Source of the DNA: Gammaproteobacteria bacterium
GTDB lineage: Bacteria; Pseudomonadota; Gammaproteobacteria; Enterobacterales; Alteromonadaceae
NCBI GenBank assembly: GCA_027484495.1
Contig: JAIXSW010000514.1
Coordinates: forward strand, 1-6,058
DNA: 6,058 nt
Reading direction: 5' to 3'
Shown here: positions 1-5,307 of the stretch, piece after piece
Layout: each line of letters begins with the position of its first letter
Numbering within the stretch: position 1 is the first letter of the stretch
The notes under the pieces: generated by a model
Databases searched by the model: none
What the model saw: only the letters and a program-made list of their open reading frames with translations
Told to the model about the DNA's origin: nothing
Made by a program: the position numbers and the translations under genes

Positions 1-423
1 GGATTTAACCAGGTCACAATACAGCTCGTCAAAATACTTGGGTTGTTCGCGCAGCACTTCAGAGAGTGGCAAACCACTTTGCACTTTCAGCGATATTTTC
101 TGCATCAACACACGCAGGTTTTTTTTCTCAGAGCCAGTGGCGATCAAGTCAATCGACTGGACTAATGGCACACCTGCTTGCAACATCGTGGCAATTTGCC
201 GGGTCACAATGGCGATATCCGCTGGCACAATTTTAGGGTCGCCGCCAAACAGGGATTTGGCCTGTTTCCGCACCAGTGATGGCGTAATGCCTTGCTGGCG
301 CAACAAAGCTTTGGCTTCCATGATGGAACTGGCTTTAATCTCGCCCTGCGTTTTTTTGCCACGGCGGTTGATGCCTTTCCAGTCGTAGTTATCCAACTCT
401 TTTATTTTTGGAGCGGCCGCCAT
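1..423 (-). CDS. pilC: Type IV pilus inner-membrane platform protein PilC, N-terminal part (runs off the left edge)
   Basis: PilC is the polytopic inner-membrane platform of the type IVa pilus; it couples the PilB and PilT motors to pilin insertion and removal. Only the first 141 codons are here, out of about 400 usual for the family, and the frame is open to base 1. The ATG at 423 is preceded by AAGGAA (429-434) five bases upstream, which settles the start. Residues 1-65 form the soluble lead segment (YDWKGINRRGKK is typical of PilC). From about residue 68 the first T2SSF (GspF) domain begins, with the family pattern DIAIVTRQIATMLQAGVPL followed by QSGLPLSEVL and PKYFDELYCDLV. The transmembrane segments and the second T2SSF domain lie outside the window. 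It starts 42 bases after the pilB stop on the same strand with no terminator between, so it is most likely co-transcribed with pilB. Identity is secure. Confidence 0.95.
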   Translation of the reverse strand, partial: MAAAPKIKELDNYDWKGINRRGKKTQGEIKASSIMEAKALLRQQGITPSLVRKQAKSLFGGDPKIVPADIAIVTRQIATMLQAGVPLVQSIDLIATGSEKKNLRVLMQKISLKVQSGLPLSEVLREQPKYFDELYCDLVKS

Positions 424-465
424 AAAAATTCCTTGTGCTGAGCCTGTTGACGTCTACATGCCTGG

Positions 466-2160
466 TCAGGCGTTGGTCACCCGGTTAATTTCCGCCAGAC
501 TCGTCATGCCTGCAGCTGCTTTTGCCAGACCGGACTGACGTAAATTATTGATACCTTCGCGCTGTGCCTGTTTGGCGATTTCTAACGAGTTCTCACCAGC
601 CATAATTTTCTCGGCAATCAGTGTCGAAATTGGCATGACCTCGTAAATACCTACGCGGCCTTTATAACCGCCGGTGCAATACTCACAGCCGACCGGTTTA
701 AACAGTTTCATCGTGGGTAACTGCTCGGCAGTAAAGCCCTGGCGTATTAATTCGGCTTCTGGTAACAGCTCTGGCTTTTTACAGTGATTGCATAAGCGCC
801 GCGCCAGCCGCTGCGCAATGATTAACGACACCGAGCTTGCGACGTTGTAAGCCGGCACCCCCATATTTAACAGACGGGTCAGTGTTTCGGGCGCAGAATT
901 GGTGTGCAGCGTGCTTAATACTAAGTGACCGGTTTGCGCGGCTTTAATGGCGATCTCAGCGGTTTCGAGGTCGCGGATCTCACCAACCATGATCACGTCC
1001 GGATCCTGCCGCAAAAACGCTTTCAGTGCGATAGGGAAGGTCAGACCGGCCTTGTTGTTCATCTGCACCTGGTTGATGCCGGCCAGGTTAATTTCCACCG
1101 GATCTTCTGCGGTGGAGATATTGGTCTCTTCGGTATTCAAGATATTCAGACCGGTATACAACGAGACTGTTTTGCCGCTACCGGTCGGGCCTGTGACCAG
1201 GATCATGCCCTGGGGTTGTTCCAGCGCGCTCAGATACAGTTGTTTTTGCGATTCTTCATAACCGAGAATATCGATACCCAGCATCGCGCTGTCAGAATCG
1301 AGGATCCGCATTACGATTTTTTCGCCCCACAACGTGGGTAAGCTGCTGACGCGAAAGTCGATGGATTTTTTCTGCGACAGTTTGAGCTTGATCCGGCCAT
1401 CCTGCGGTACACGTTTTTCCGCGATATCGAGCCGAGACATAACCTTTAGCCGGGCGGACAGCCGGCCCGCCAGCGCTACTGGCGGTGATGCAACTTCATG
1501 CAAAATGCCGTCAATGCGAAAGCGGATGCGATAGCTTTTTTCGTAAGGTTCAAAGTGCAAATCCGACGCCCCTCTGCGGACAGCATCGTGCAGCATTTTA
1601 TTGATAAAAGTGATGATCGGCTGATCTTCAGCTTCACTGCCGGGTTTTTCATCTAAATCGTCACTGTCGCCGACGCCTAAGGCTGACAAATCCCAGTCTG
1701 AACCGATAAAGCTGTCGGCATTTTTACTGTCAAAAACCCGGTCAATCAGCTTCAGCAGTTTGTCGTATTCAACTACTATCAGTTCAGCGTGCAGACCGGT
1801 GCTGAACTCAAAATCTTCGACCGGCTGCATATCGGTTGGGTCAACCACGCCAAGAAACAAAGTCCGGCCGCGTTTACCAAGTGGCAGCACCTGATGTTTG
1901 CGGATCAGTTTTTCGTTGCGTTCCTGTTCGGGTACAAACTCCAGATCATAAAAATCCAGATCGATCAGGCTATGCATGGTGAAAGACGCGACATTCTCGG
2001 CCAGAGATTTGGCAGTAATCAGTTTCTCGGCGATAAGAAGTTCAGCGACGTTCTGGTATTGATGGGATTTTTCGACGATTAAACGTTGGGCCAACCCGGT
2101 ATCCACTAAACCTGCCTGGCTCAGTCGACGCAGCAGAATGGATTGTGGGTTTAGTGCCAT
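466..2160 (-). CDS. pilB: Type IV pilus extension ATPase PilB
   Basis: PilB is the cytoplasmic hexameric ATPase of the GspE/PilB secretion ATPase family that powers pilus polymerisation through PilC. The protein has 564 residues, the normal length (about 565). In order: an N-terminal MshEN/T2SSE_N domain (about residues 1-150), a short acidic linker (DSDDLDEKPG), then the motor domain beginning at QPIITFINKML and GASDLHFEPYE. The Walker A motif GPTGSGKT is at 324-331, the Walker B-type segment ends in GEIRD at 393-397, and the His box is TGHLVLSTLHTN. A tetracysteine zinc site typical of PilB/GspE is complete: C457, C460, C492, C495. I chose the ATG at 2160 because AGGA (2169-2172) lies eight bases upstream and MALNPQS is a normal PilB beginning; the frame extends upstream to a TTG at 2184, but that start lacks support. 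It has its own promoter candidate after the pilA terminator and is followed by pilC. Confidence 0.97.
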   Translation of the reverse strand: MALNPQSILLRRLSQAGLVDTGLAQRLIVEKSHQYQNVAELLIAEKLITAKSLAENVASFTMHSLIDLDFYDLEFVPEQERNEKLIRKHQVLPLGKRGRTLFLGVVDPTDMQPVEDFEFSTGLHAELIVVEYDKLLKLIDRVFDSKNADSFIGSDWDLSALGVGDSDDLDEKPGSEAEDQPIITFINKMLHDAVRRGASDLHFEPYEKSYRIRFRIDGILHEVASPPVALAGRLSARLKVMSRLDIAEKRVPQDGRIKLKLSQKKSIDFRVSSLPTLWGEKIVMRILDSDSAMLGIDILGYEESQKQLYLSALEQPQGMILVTGPTGSGKTVSLYTGLNILNTEETNISTAEDPVEINLAGINQVQMNNKAGLTFPIALKAFLRQDPDVIMVGEIRDLETAEIAIKAAQTGHLVLSTLHTNSAPETLTRLLNMGVPAYNVASSVSLIIAQRLARRLCNHCKKPELLPEAELIRQGFTAEQLPTMKLFKPVGCEYCTGGYKGRVGIYEVMPISTLIAEKIMAGENSLEIAKQAQREGINNLRQSGLAKAAAGMTSLAEINRVTNA

Positions 2161-2202
2161 AAAAACGGTCCTGCAAAACAGCAAAAAATCAGTATATCTC
2201 TG

Positions 2203-2230
2203 ATTATGCCAACAAAAGTAGCTGATTCAA
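2203..2230 (-). promoter_or_regulatory. Putative sigma-70 promoter of pilB-pilC
   Basis: Read on the minus strand, a -35 candidate TTGAAT (2225-2230) and a -10 candidate CATAAT (2203-2208, five of six consensus bases) are separated by 16 bases. Transcription would start near 2196, giving a leader of about 35 bases to the pilB ATG. The position, between the pilA terminator and pilB, is where a promoter is needed. It is a consensus match by eye only. A short inverted repeat (2187-2192 with 2200-2205, AATCAG/CTGATT) overlaps the -10 element and the predicted start and could be an operator or chance. Confidence 0.5.
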
Positions 2231-2302
2231 GTTTAATTATGGTGATAGACCAGATAGGGGGCATATTTTTGCGAGTTCAGCAGAGTGTATTCCAACAGCA
2301 AT

Positions 2303-2328
2303 AAAAAAAGCCGCATAAAGCGGCTTTT
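2303..2328 (-). terminator. Rho-independent terminator after pilA
   Basis: On the minus strand the sequence AAAAGCCGC, a five-base loop TTTAT and GCGGCTTTT form a perfect 9-bp stem (plus-strand arms 2306-2314 and 2320-2328), and the T run extends to seven bases (2303-2309). It begins 14 bases past the pilA stop codon, which is typical for an intrinsic terminator. It should insulate pilB from the strongly expressed pilin transcript, perhaps with partial read-through. The run of four T on the other strand is too short for good plus-strand termination, and no plus-strand gene ends here. Confidence 0.9.
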
Positions 2329-2342
2329 CAGACAAAGAACTA

Positions 2343-2753
2343 TCAGCAGAAACCAGCAGCTGAACAGGTACCACTTGACGCCCATTTAGTTTGGCCGGCT
2401 GCAAAGGTAGGTGTCAGAATGTAAGTTTCACCCGCTAAACCCTGACCAGTGACTGCTGTTGCAGTAATCACGCCGTTAGTTGTGGTGACGCTTGCTACTT
2501 TGCCGTAGGCAGCAAGTGCTGCGATGCTATAACCCGGTCCTGTTGCGCCGTCTGTGCAACCTGTCACTGACGCTTTATCCAGAGCACATAATTCAACCGC
2601 TGTTTTCAGTGCTGCAGTTGAGTTCACAACTTCAGAAAACTTGGATTTTGCTGTGTATGTTTGATATGCAGGCAGAGCGACCGCTGCCAGAATACCGATG
2701 ATTGCAACAACGATCATTAATTCGATTAAGGTGAAACCTTGATTACGTTTCAT
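2343..2753 (-). CDS. pilA: Type IVa major-type prepilin PilA
   Basis: This encodes a type IVa prepilin of 136 residues, processed to about 130 residues by the prepilin peptidase PilD. The leader MKRNQG ends in the conserved Gly(-1); cleavage leaves Phe+1, which is N-methylated in the family, and Glu+5 is present (FTLIE). The hydrophobic helix that anchors the subunit and forms the pilus core runs to about residue 30 (IVVAIIGILAAVALPAY). Four cysteines are present: C56, C66, C130 and C136, the last being the terminal residue. By analogy with other type IVa pilins, C130-C136 would close the C-terminal disulfide loop and C56-C66 a second loop after the helix; the pairing is inferred. The globular part is rich in Ala, Thr and Gly, as expected of a surface-variable domain. 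GGAG (2761-2764) lies seven bases before the ATG. It is monocistronic: a sigma-54 promoter candidate lies upstream and a terminator directly downstream. Confidence 0.96.
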   Translation of the reverse strand: MKRNQGFTLIELMIVVAIIGILAAVALPAYQTYTAKSKFSEVVNSTAALKTAVELCALDKASVTGCTDGATGPGYSIAALAAYGKVASVTTTNGVITATAVTGQGLAGETYILTPTFAAGQTKWASSGTCSAAGFC

Positions 2754-2955
2754 AGTACATCTCCGTTTGTGAGTAATGAACCCGGGGGGCTGTTTTCTAT
2801 TCTGGACAAATTTAAATGTTACGCAAGAAAAAAATTCGATTTTGTAATTATTTATTTTTTCGCACTGTAACGATATGAAATTAAATAATATTTTGCGTGA
2901 TTACCTGATTTGGGTATTGGTGTTTTTGTCAGGTTGGTTTAAGTTTTGAATAAAA

Positions 2956-2972
2956 TGCAATATTCAGGCCAA
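2956..2972 (-). promoter_or_regulatory. Putative sigma-54 (RpoN) promoter of pilA
   Basis: On the minus strand the sequence TTGGCCTGAATATTGCA matches the sigma-54 consensus YTGGCACG-N4-TTGCW at all but two fixed positions, with the invariant GG (2969-2970) and GC (2957-2958) separated by exactly 10 bases. The start site would be close to 2945, giving a pilA leader of about 190 bases. In Pseudomonas and several other gammaproteobacteria pilA is transcribed by RpoN with the activator PilR, so the family context agrees. The match is seen directly; that it drives pilA is inference. No equally good sigma-70 promoter was found nearer to pilA. Confidence 0.72.
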
Positions 2973-3050
2973 TCAAAATTACTTGTTGAAATATAAAGAA
3001 AATAAGTTTTTGTTAATAAAGTGCGATAATTCTGTGCTAAGACATTCGCG

Positions 3051-3061
3051 GTGCCGGGCAC
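3051..3061. repeat. Short GC-rich palindrome upstream of the pilA promoter
   Basis: GTGCC-G-GGCAC is a perfect 5-bp inverted repeat around one central base, standing out against AT-rich DNA on its left. It lies about 105-115 bases upstream of the predicted pilA start, the usual distance for an enhancer-type site of a sigma-54 activator. TGTC tetranucleotides on the minus strand flank it (3041-3044 and 3064-3067), resembling the core of published PilR sites, but four-base matches are common by chance. Confidence 0.3.
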
Positions 3062-3066
3062 TTGAC

Positions 3067-3094
3067 AGCCGCAGCTTTTTTGGTTCAAGCGGCT
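3067..3094. repeat. Inverted repeat between the nadC terminator and the pilA control region
   Basis: AGCCGC (3067-3072) and GCGGCT (3089-3094) form a perfect 6-bp inverted repeat with a 16-base spacer, immediately next to the A run of the nadC terminator. On the minus strand the second arm is not followed by a T run, so it is not a second standard terminator in the nadC direction. It may extend the structured 3' end of the nadC transcript, or belong to the upstream control region of pilA. Weak evidence for function. Confidence 0.3.
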
Positions 3095-3119
3095 AAAAAA
3101 AAGCCAGCATCTGCTGGCT
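3095..3119 (-). terminator. Rho-independent terminator after nadC
   Basis: On the minus strand AGCCAGC, loop AGAT and GCTGGCT form a perfect 7-bp GC-rich stem (plus-strand arms 3102-3108 and 3113-3119) followed by a run of eight T (3095-3102). It begins about 52 bases after the nadC stop codon and ends the retropepsin-nadC transcript, shielding the pilA promoter from read-through. Confidence 0.9.
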
Positions 3120-3171
3120 ATTCACTTCGGATTGGCGGCAAAAGCTCTGCCTCAACGCAAATGCATGCGAT

Positions 3172-4053
3172 TTAGCGCACCCGTAAACGCATGGACAGAT
3201 CGATCGCCTGCACATTTTTAGTCAAAGCACCGCTGGAAATATAGTCGACATTGGTACTGGCCAGCGCTTTTAGCGAATCGGCCGTCACATTGCCGGACAC
3301 TTCGAGCTTGGCTCTGCCCTGATTCAGCGCCACTGCCTGCATAATGTCGGCGATATGAAAGTTATCCAGCATGATGATATCTGCACCGGCTGCCAAAGCC
3401 TGCTCCAGTTCGGTTAAGTCTTCCACTTCGACTTCGACCGTTTTGCCCGGGAAGTTTTGCCGGGCAGTTTGCACGGCGTTGGCGATAGAACCGGCGGCGG
3501 CGATGTGGTTCTCTTTGATCAGGAAGGCATCGTACAGACCAATGCGGTGATTTTTTCCGCCACCACAGCTAACGGCGTATTTCTGTGCCAGCCGCATGCC
3601 GGGTAAGGTTTTACGGGTATCCAGCAATCGGGTTTTGCTGCCATTTAATAATGCGACATAACGCGCGGTTGTCGTCGCAGTACCACTTAAGGTCTGCAGG
3701 AAATTCAGCGCTGTGCGCTCGCCGGTCAGTAAGATGCGGGCTGGACCACTGATTTCGCACAGCACAGTATTTGCAGTCACTTTGTCGCCATCCTGTACAA
3801 ACCATTGGATCACTGCCTGATCTGATAGCTGGGCGAACACTTCATCAACCCAGGCGGTGCCGCAGACGACGCAATCTTCCCGTGTGATGACTGTCGCCGT
3901 CGCTTGTTGTTCTGGCGGAATTAATGAGGCCGTAATGTCGCCTTGTTGGATCGGTAAATAACCTAAGTCTTCTGCCAGTGCGTGACTGACGCCACGACGT
4001 ATTTCTTGCATCAGGCGTTCCTGATGGCTTAATTCGGTATCAGTGCTTTGCAT
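3172..4053 (-). CDS. nadC: Nicotinate-nucleotide pyrophosphorylase (carboxylating), quinolinate phosphoribosyltransferase
   Basis: NadC joins quinolinate to PRPP, with loss of CO2 and pyrophosphate, giving nicotinate mononucleotide in de novo NAD synthesis; it is a cytoplasmic dimer. The 293 residues match the usual length (about 280-297). The N-terminal QRPTase domain covers about 35-120 (GDITASLIP, then GERTALNFLQTLSG, with R113 as the PRPP/substrate-contacting Arg of the family), followed by the C-terminal barrel. The hallmark stretch is present: TRKTLPGMR (146-154), CGGGKNHR (163-170), DAFLIKENH (175-183). The barrel ends with EVEVEDL (207-213), DIIMLDNF (225-232), LEVSGNV (250-256) and YISSGALTK (271-279). 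The ATG at 4053 has only a weak ribosome site. An in-frame ATG at 4011 (codon 15) has AGGA seven bases upstream, but starting there would leave a shorter N-terminal helix than in homologues, so I keep 4053. The aspartic protease gene ends 24 bases upstream, suggesting one operon. Confidence 0.96.
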   Translation of the reverse strand: MQSTDTELSHQERLMQEIRRGVSHALAEDLGYLPIQQGDITASLIPPEQQATATVITREDCVVCGTAWVDEVFAQLSDQAVIQWFVQDGDKVTANTVLCEISGPARILLTGERTALNFLQTLSGTATTTARYVALLNGSKTRLLDTRKTLPGMRLAQKYAVSCGGGKNHRIGLYDAFLIKENHIAAAGSIANAVQTARQNFPGKTVEVEVEDLTELEQALAAGADIIMLDNFHIADIMQAVALNQGRAKLEVSGNVTADSLKALASTNVDYISSGALTKNVQAIDLSMRLRVR

Positions 4054-4077
4054 AACATTCTTATCGTTGAGTCCAGT

Positions 4078-4623
4078 TTATCTTTGGATCAGACGCAGCT
4101 GTTGCTGCTGTTTAGTAAATTCTAAATGGTTTAATGCGCTCATTCCTAGCAAAATCTCTGCGCCTGCCAGATTGGGAACAATACTGGCATCCAGATCTCT
4201 GAGCACAATGTCACCGAGCCGCAGCTCAGCGATCCGGCTGCGATGGACTGTCACCACACCATTGGCTGTCGCACTTTGATAGGGCATACCTTTGACCATG
4301 CCGGTGCGCATCGCCACTTGTTCCGAGACCGCCACCGCAGTGGCGCCGGTATCCAGCAGAAATTCGACAGGCTGGCCATTCAGTAACAAAGTTCCGACAT
4401 AATGACCCTGCCGGTTGGCATCCAACACGACCACCCGTTCGCCAGCGGCCCCGAGTTCTTGCTGCAATTGTTGGTTCGGGTTACGTTGTTCCTCCAGCGC
4501 ATCAGCAAAAAACAGATACACCAGCGCCAATACACATAGCCATGCAATCCACGCAAAGCTGCGGCCAAAACGAGCGGTACTGTCAGGTGGTTGTTGCGAC
4601 GGAGACGGATCTGAAGCTTGCAT
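4078..4623 (-). CDS. Membrane-anchored retropepsin-like aspartic protease family protein
   Basis: A protein of 181 residues resembling the bacterial clan AA (retropepsin-like, TIGR02281-type) aspartic protease family. A short polar N-terminus is followed by one hydrophobic segment (about 23-41, FAWIAWLCVLALVYLFFA), then a coiled or polar stretch and a single pepsin-type lobe (about 62-181). The catalytic-type motif is FLLDTGATAVAVS with D91-T92-G93; the second family signature ILLGMSALNHLEF is at 157-169. Retropepsins work as homodimers with one Asp from each chain. Arginines lie on both sides of the helix, so the orientation is not obvious from charge; a periplasmic protease lobe is the usual assumption. 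The start at 4623 is the only sensible ATG but has no clear ribosome site. The substrate is unknown, and I give no gene symbol. It lies just upstream of nadC and is divergent from ampD, so it is probably co-expressed with nadC without an obvious functional link. Confidence 0.88.
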   Translation of the reverse strand: MQASDPSPSQQPPDSTARFGRSFAWIAWLCVLALVYLFFADALEEQRNPNQQLQQELGAAGERVVVLDANRQGHYVGTLLLNGQPVEFLLDTGATAVAVSEQVAMRTGMVKGMPYQSATANGVVTVHRSRIAELRLGDIVLRDLDASIVPNLAGAEILLGMSALNHLEFTKQQQQLRLIQR

Positions 4624-4654
4624 TCAATTGCCATGGCGCAGAGAATAAAGCGAC

Positions 4655-4684
4655 AGCATAACCATTGAGGAAAGGCTTTGCCAA
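4655..4684 (-). promoter_or_regulatory. Putative sigma-70 promoter of the protease-nadC unit
   Basis: On the minus strand TTGGCA (4679-4684, five of six -35 bases) and TATGCT (4655-4660, four of six -10 bases) are 18 bases apart. The start would be near 4648, giving a leader of about 25 bases. The -35 element would overlap the beginning of ampD, so the two divergent units share a very compact control region of 63 bases. The match is moderate and by eye only. I could not find an equally convincing promoter for ampD in the same interval; it may lie inside the protease gene. Confidence 0.35.
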
Positions 4685-4686
4685 GT

Positions 4687-5307
4687 ATGGCTCCACGGGA
4701 TCCCGCATTCGATGCGGCATTACAGCAACTGCAACCGGTAGAACTGGTCAGTCGGCCCTGCAGCCATTATGACGACAGACCCGATCCGGCCGACATTAGT
4801 CTGCTGGTGATCCACAATATCAGTTTGCCTCCTGCGACTTTCTCCACCCCTTATATTGATGACTTCTTTGGTGGGCGTCTGGATTGCACGGCGCATCCAT
4901 ATTTTGCGCGGCTGCAGGGTGTCCGTGTATCCGCGCATTGTGTAATTTATCGGGATGGCCGCATCTGGCAATATGTGCCGTTCAGCAAACGCGCCTGGCA
5001 TGCCGGCCTTAGCTTGTTTGATGGTCGCGATAAATGTAATGATTTTTCGATTGGGATTGAGCTGGAAGGCACCGACGATCTGCCTTATACCGACGCGCAA
5101 TATCAGGCGCTGGCCAGTCTCAGCCGACAGCTGCTGCAGCAGTTTCCGGCGATCAAGCCACAGCGGATCGTCGGCCACTGTGATATTGCGTCGGGTCGCA
5201 AAACCGATCCGGGCCCGGCTTTTAACTGGCCGCATTATTTTCAATTGCTTGGCATGGCGCCGGCGAACTCTACCCATTCTGATCCGAGCGCAGGAGAATC
5301 TTTATGA
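4687..5307 (+). CDS. ampD: 1,6-anhydro-N-acetylmuramoyl-L-alanine amidase AmpD
   Basis: AmpD is the cytoplasmic zinc amidase that cleaves the stem peptide from 1,6-anhydroMurNAc muropeptides during peptidoglycan recycling; its loss raises AmpR-dependent AmpC beta-lactamase in species that have that system. The product has 206 residues, against 183-190 in enterobacteria; the surplus is in about ten extra N-terminal and a polar C-terminal tail (NSTHSDPSAGESL). The amidase_2 fold is complete: LLVIHNISLPP with zinc ligand H43, SAHCVIYRDGRIWQYVP, RAWHAG, SIGIELEGTD with E125, and VGHCDIASGRKTDPGP with H164, K172 and D174, matching the zinc and catalytic residues H34, E116, H154, K162 and D164 of Citrobacter AmpD. 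The ATG at 4687 is chosen; a TTG at 4678 would add three residues and lies at a better distance from GAGGAAAGG (4667-4675), so the start is uncertain by three codons. The stop overlaps the ampE start (ATGA). Confidence 0.96.
   Translation: MAPRDPAFDAALQQLQPVELVSRPCSHYDDRPDPADISLLVIHNISLPPATFSTPYIDDFFGGRLDCTAHPYFARLQGVRVSAHCVIYRDGRIWQYVPFSKRAWHAGLSLFDGRDKCNDFSIGIELEGTDDLPYTDAQYQALASLSRQLLQQFPAIKPQRIVGHCDIASGRKTDPGPAFNWPHYFQLLGMAPANSTHSDPSAGESL

Larger units (their letters stand above)
2754..3171. other. Gene-free AT-rich region between nadC and pilA
   Basis: This stretch of 418 bases has no credible coding region. From right to left (the direction of pilA transcription) it holds the nadC terminator, an inverted repeat and a small palindrome, a sigma-54 promoter match, and then about 190 bases of predicted pilA leader. 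Bases 2810-3030 are strikingly AT-rich compared with the flanking genes, with A and T runs at 2827-2834 and 2855-2861 or so, which suggests curved or easily melted DNA of the kind often found at RpoN promoters. The leader also has a 6-bp inverted repeat (2903-2908 with 2929-2934, 20-base loop) and a C-rich/G-rich run (2782-2790), whose roles I cannot assign. Confidence 0.7.

Noticed and set aside
38..388. Plus-strand open frame of 116 codons at the left edge
   Set aside because: Antisense to the N-terminal part of pilC, whose frame, ribosome site and T2SSF motifs are clear.
460..471. Small inverted repeat GCCTG-GT-CAGGC over the pilB stop codon
   Set aside because: Five pairs, a two-base loop and no T run; not a terminator, and no sign of a role in pilB-pilC coupling.
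925..1341. Open frames of 138 and 104 codons on the plus strand inside pilB
   Set aside because: They lie wholly antisense to the conserved motor domain of pilB and show no protein-like features; they are shadows of its codon bias.
2743..2760. Five-codon upstream frame (ATG TAC TAT GAA ACG TAA) overlapping the pilA start
   Set aside because: Its ATG directly abuts the GGAG ribosome site, leaving no spacing for initiation; chance is the simplest explanation.
4380..4634. ATG at 4634 upstream of and out of frame with the protease gene (84-codon frame)
   Set aside because: It overlaps the protease frame with no ribosome site or known motif; the alternative frame carries the DTG protease signature and membrane segment.
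4618..4646. Possible plus-strand promoter for ampD (TTGCAT-17-GAGAAT)
   Set aside because: Only four of six matches in each element; too weak to list as a feature.
4720..5277. Open frame of 185 codons on the minus strand antisense to ampD, and a 151-codon plus frame at 4955-5410
   Set aside because: Both overlap the well-conserved ampD amidase gene; no recognisable motif or ribosome site supports either.
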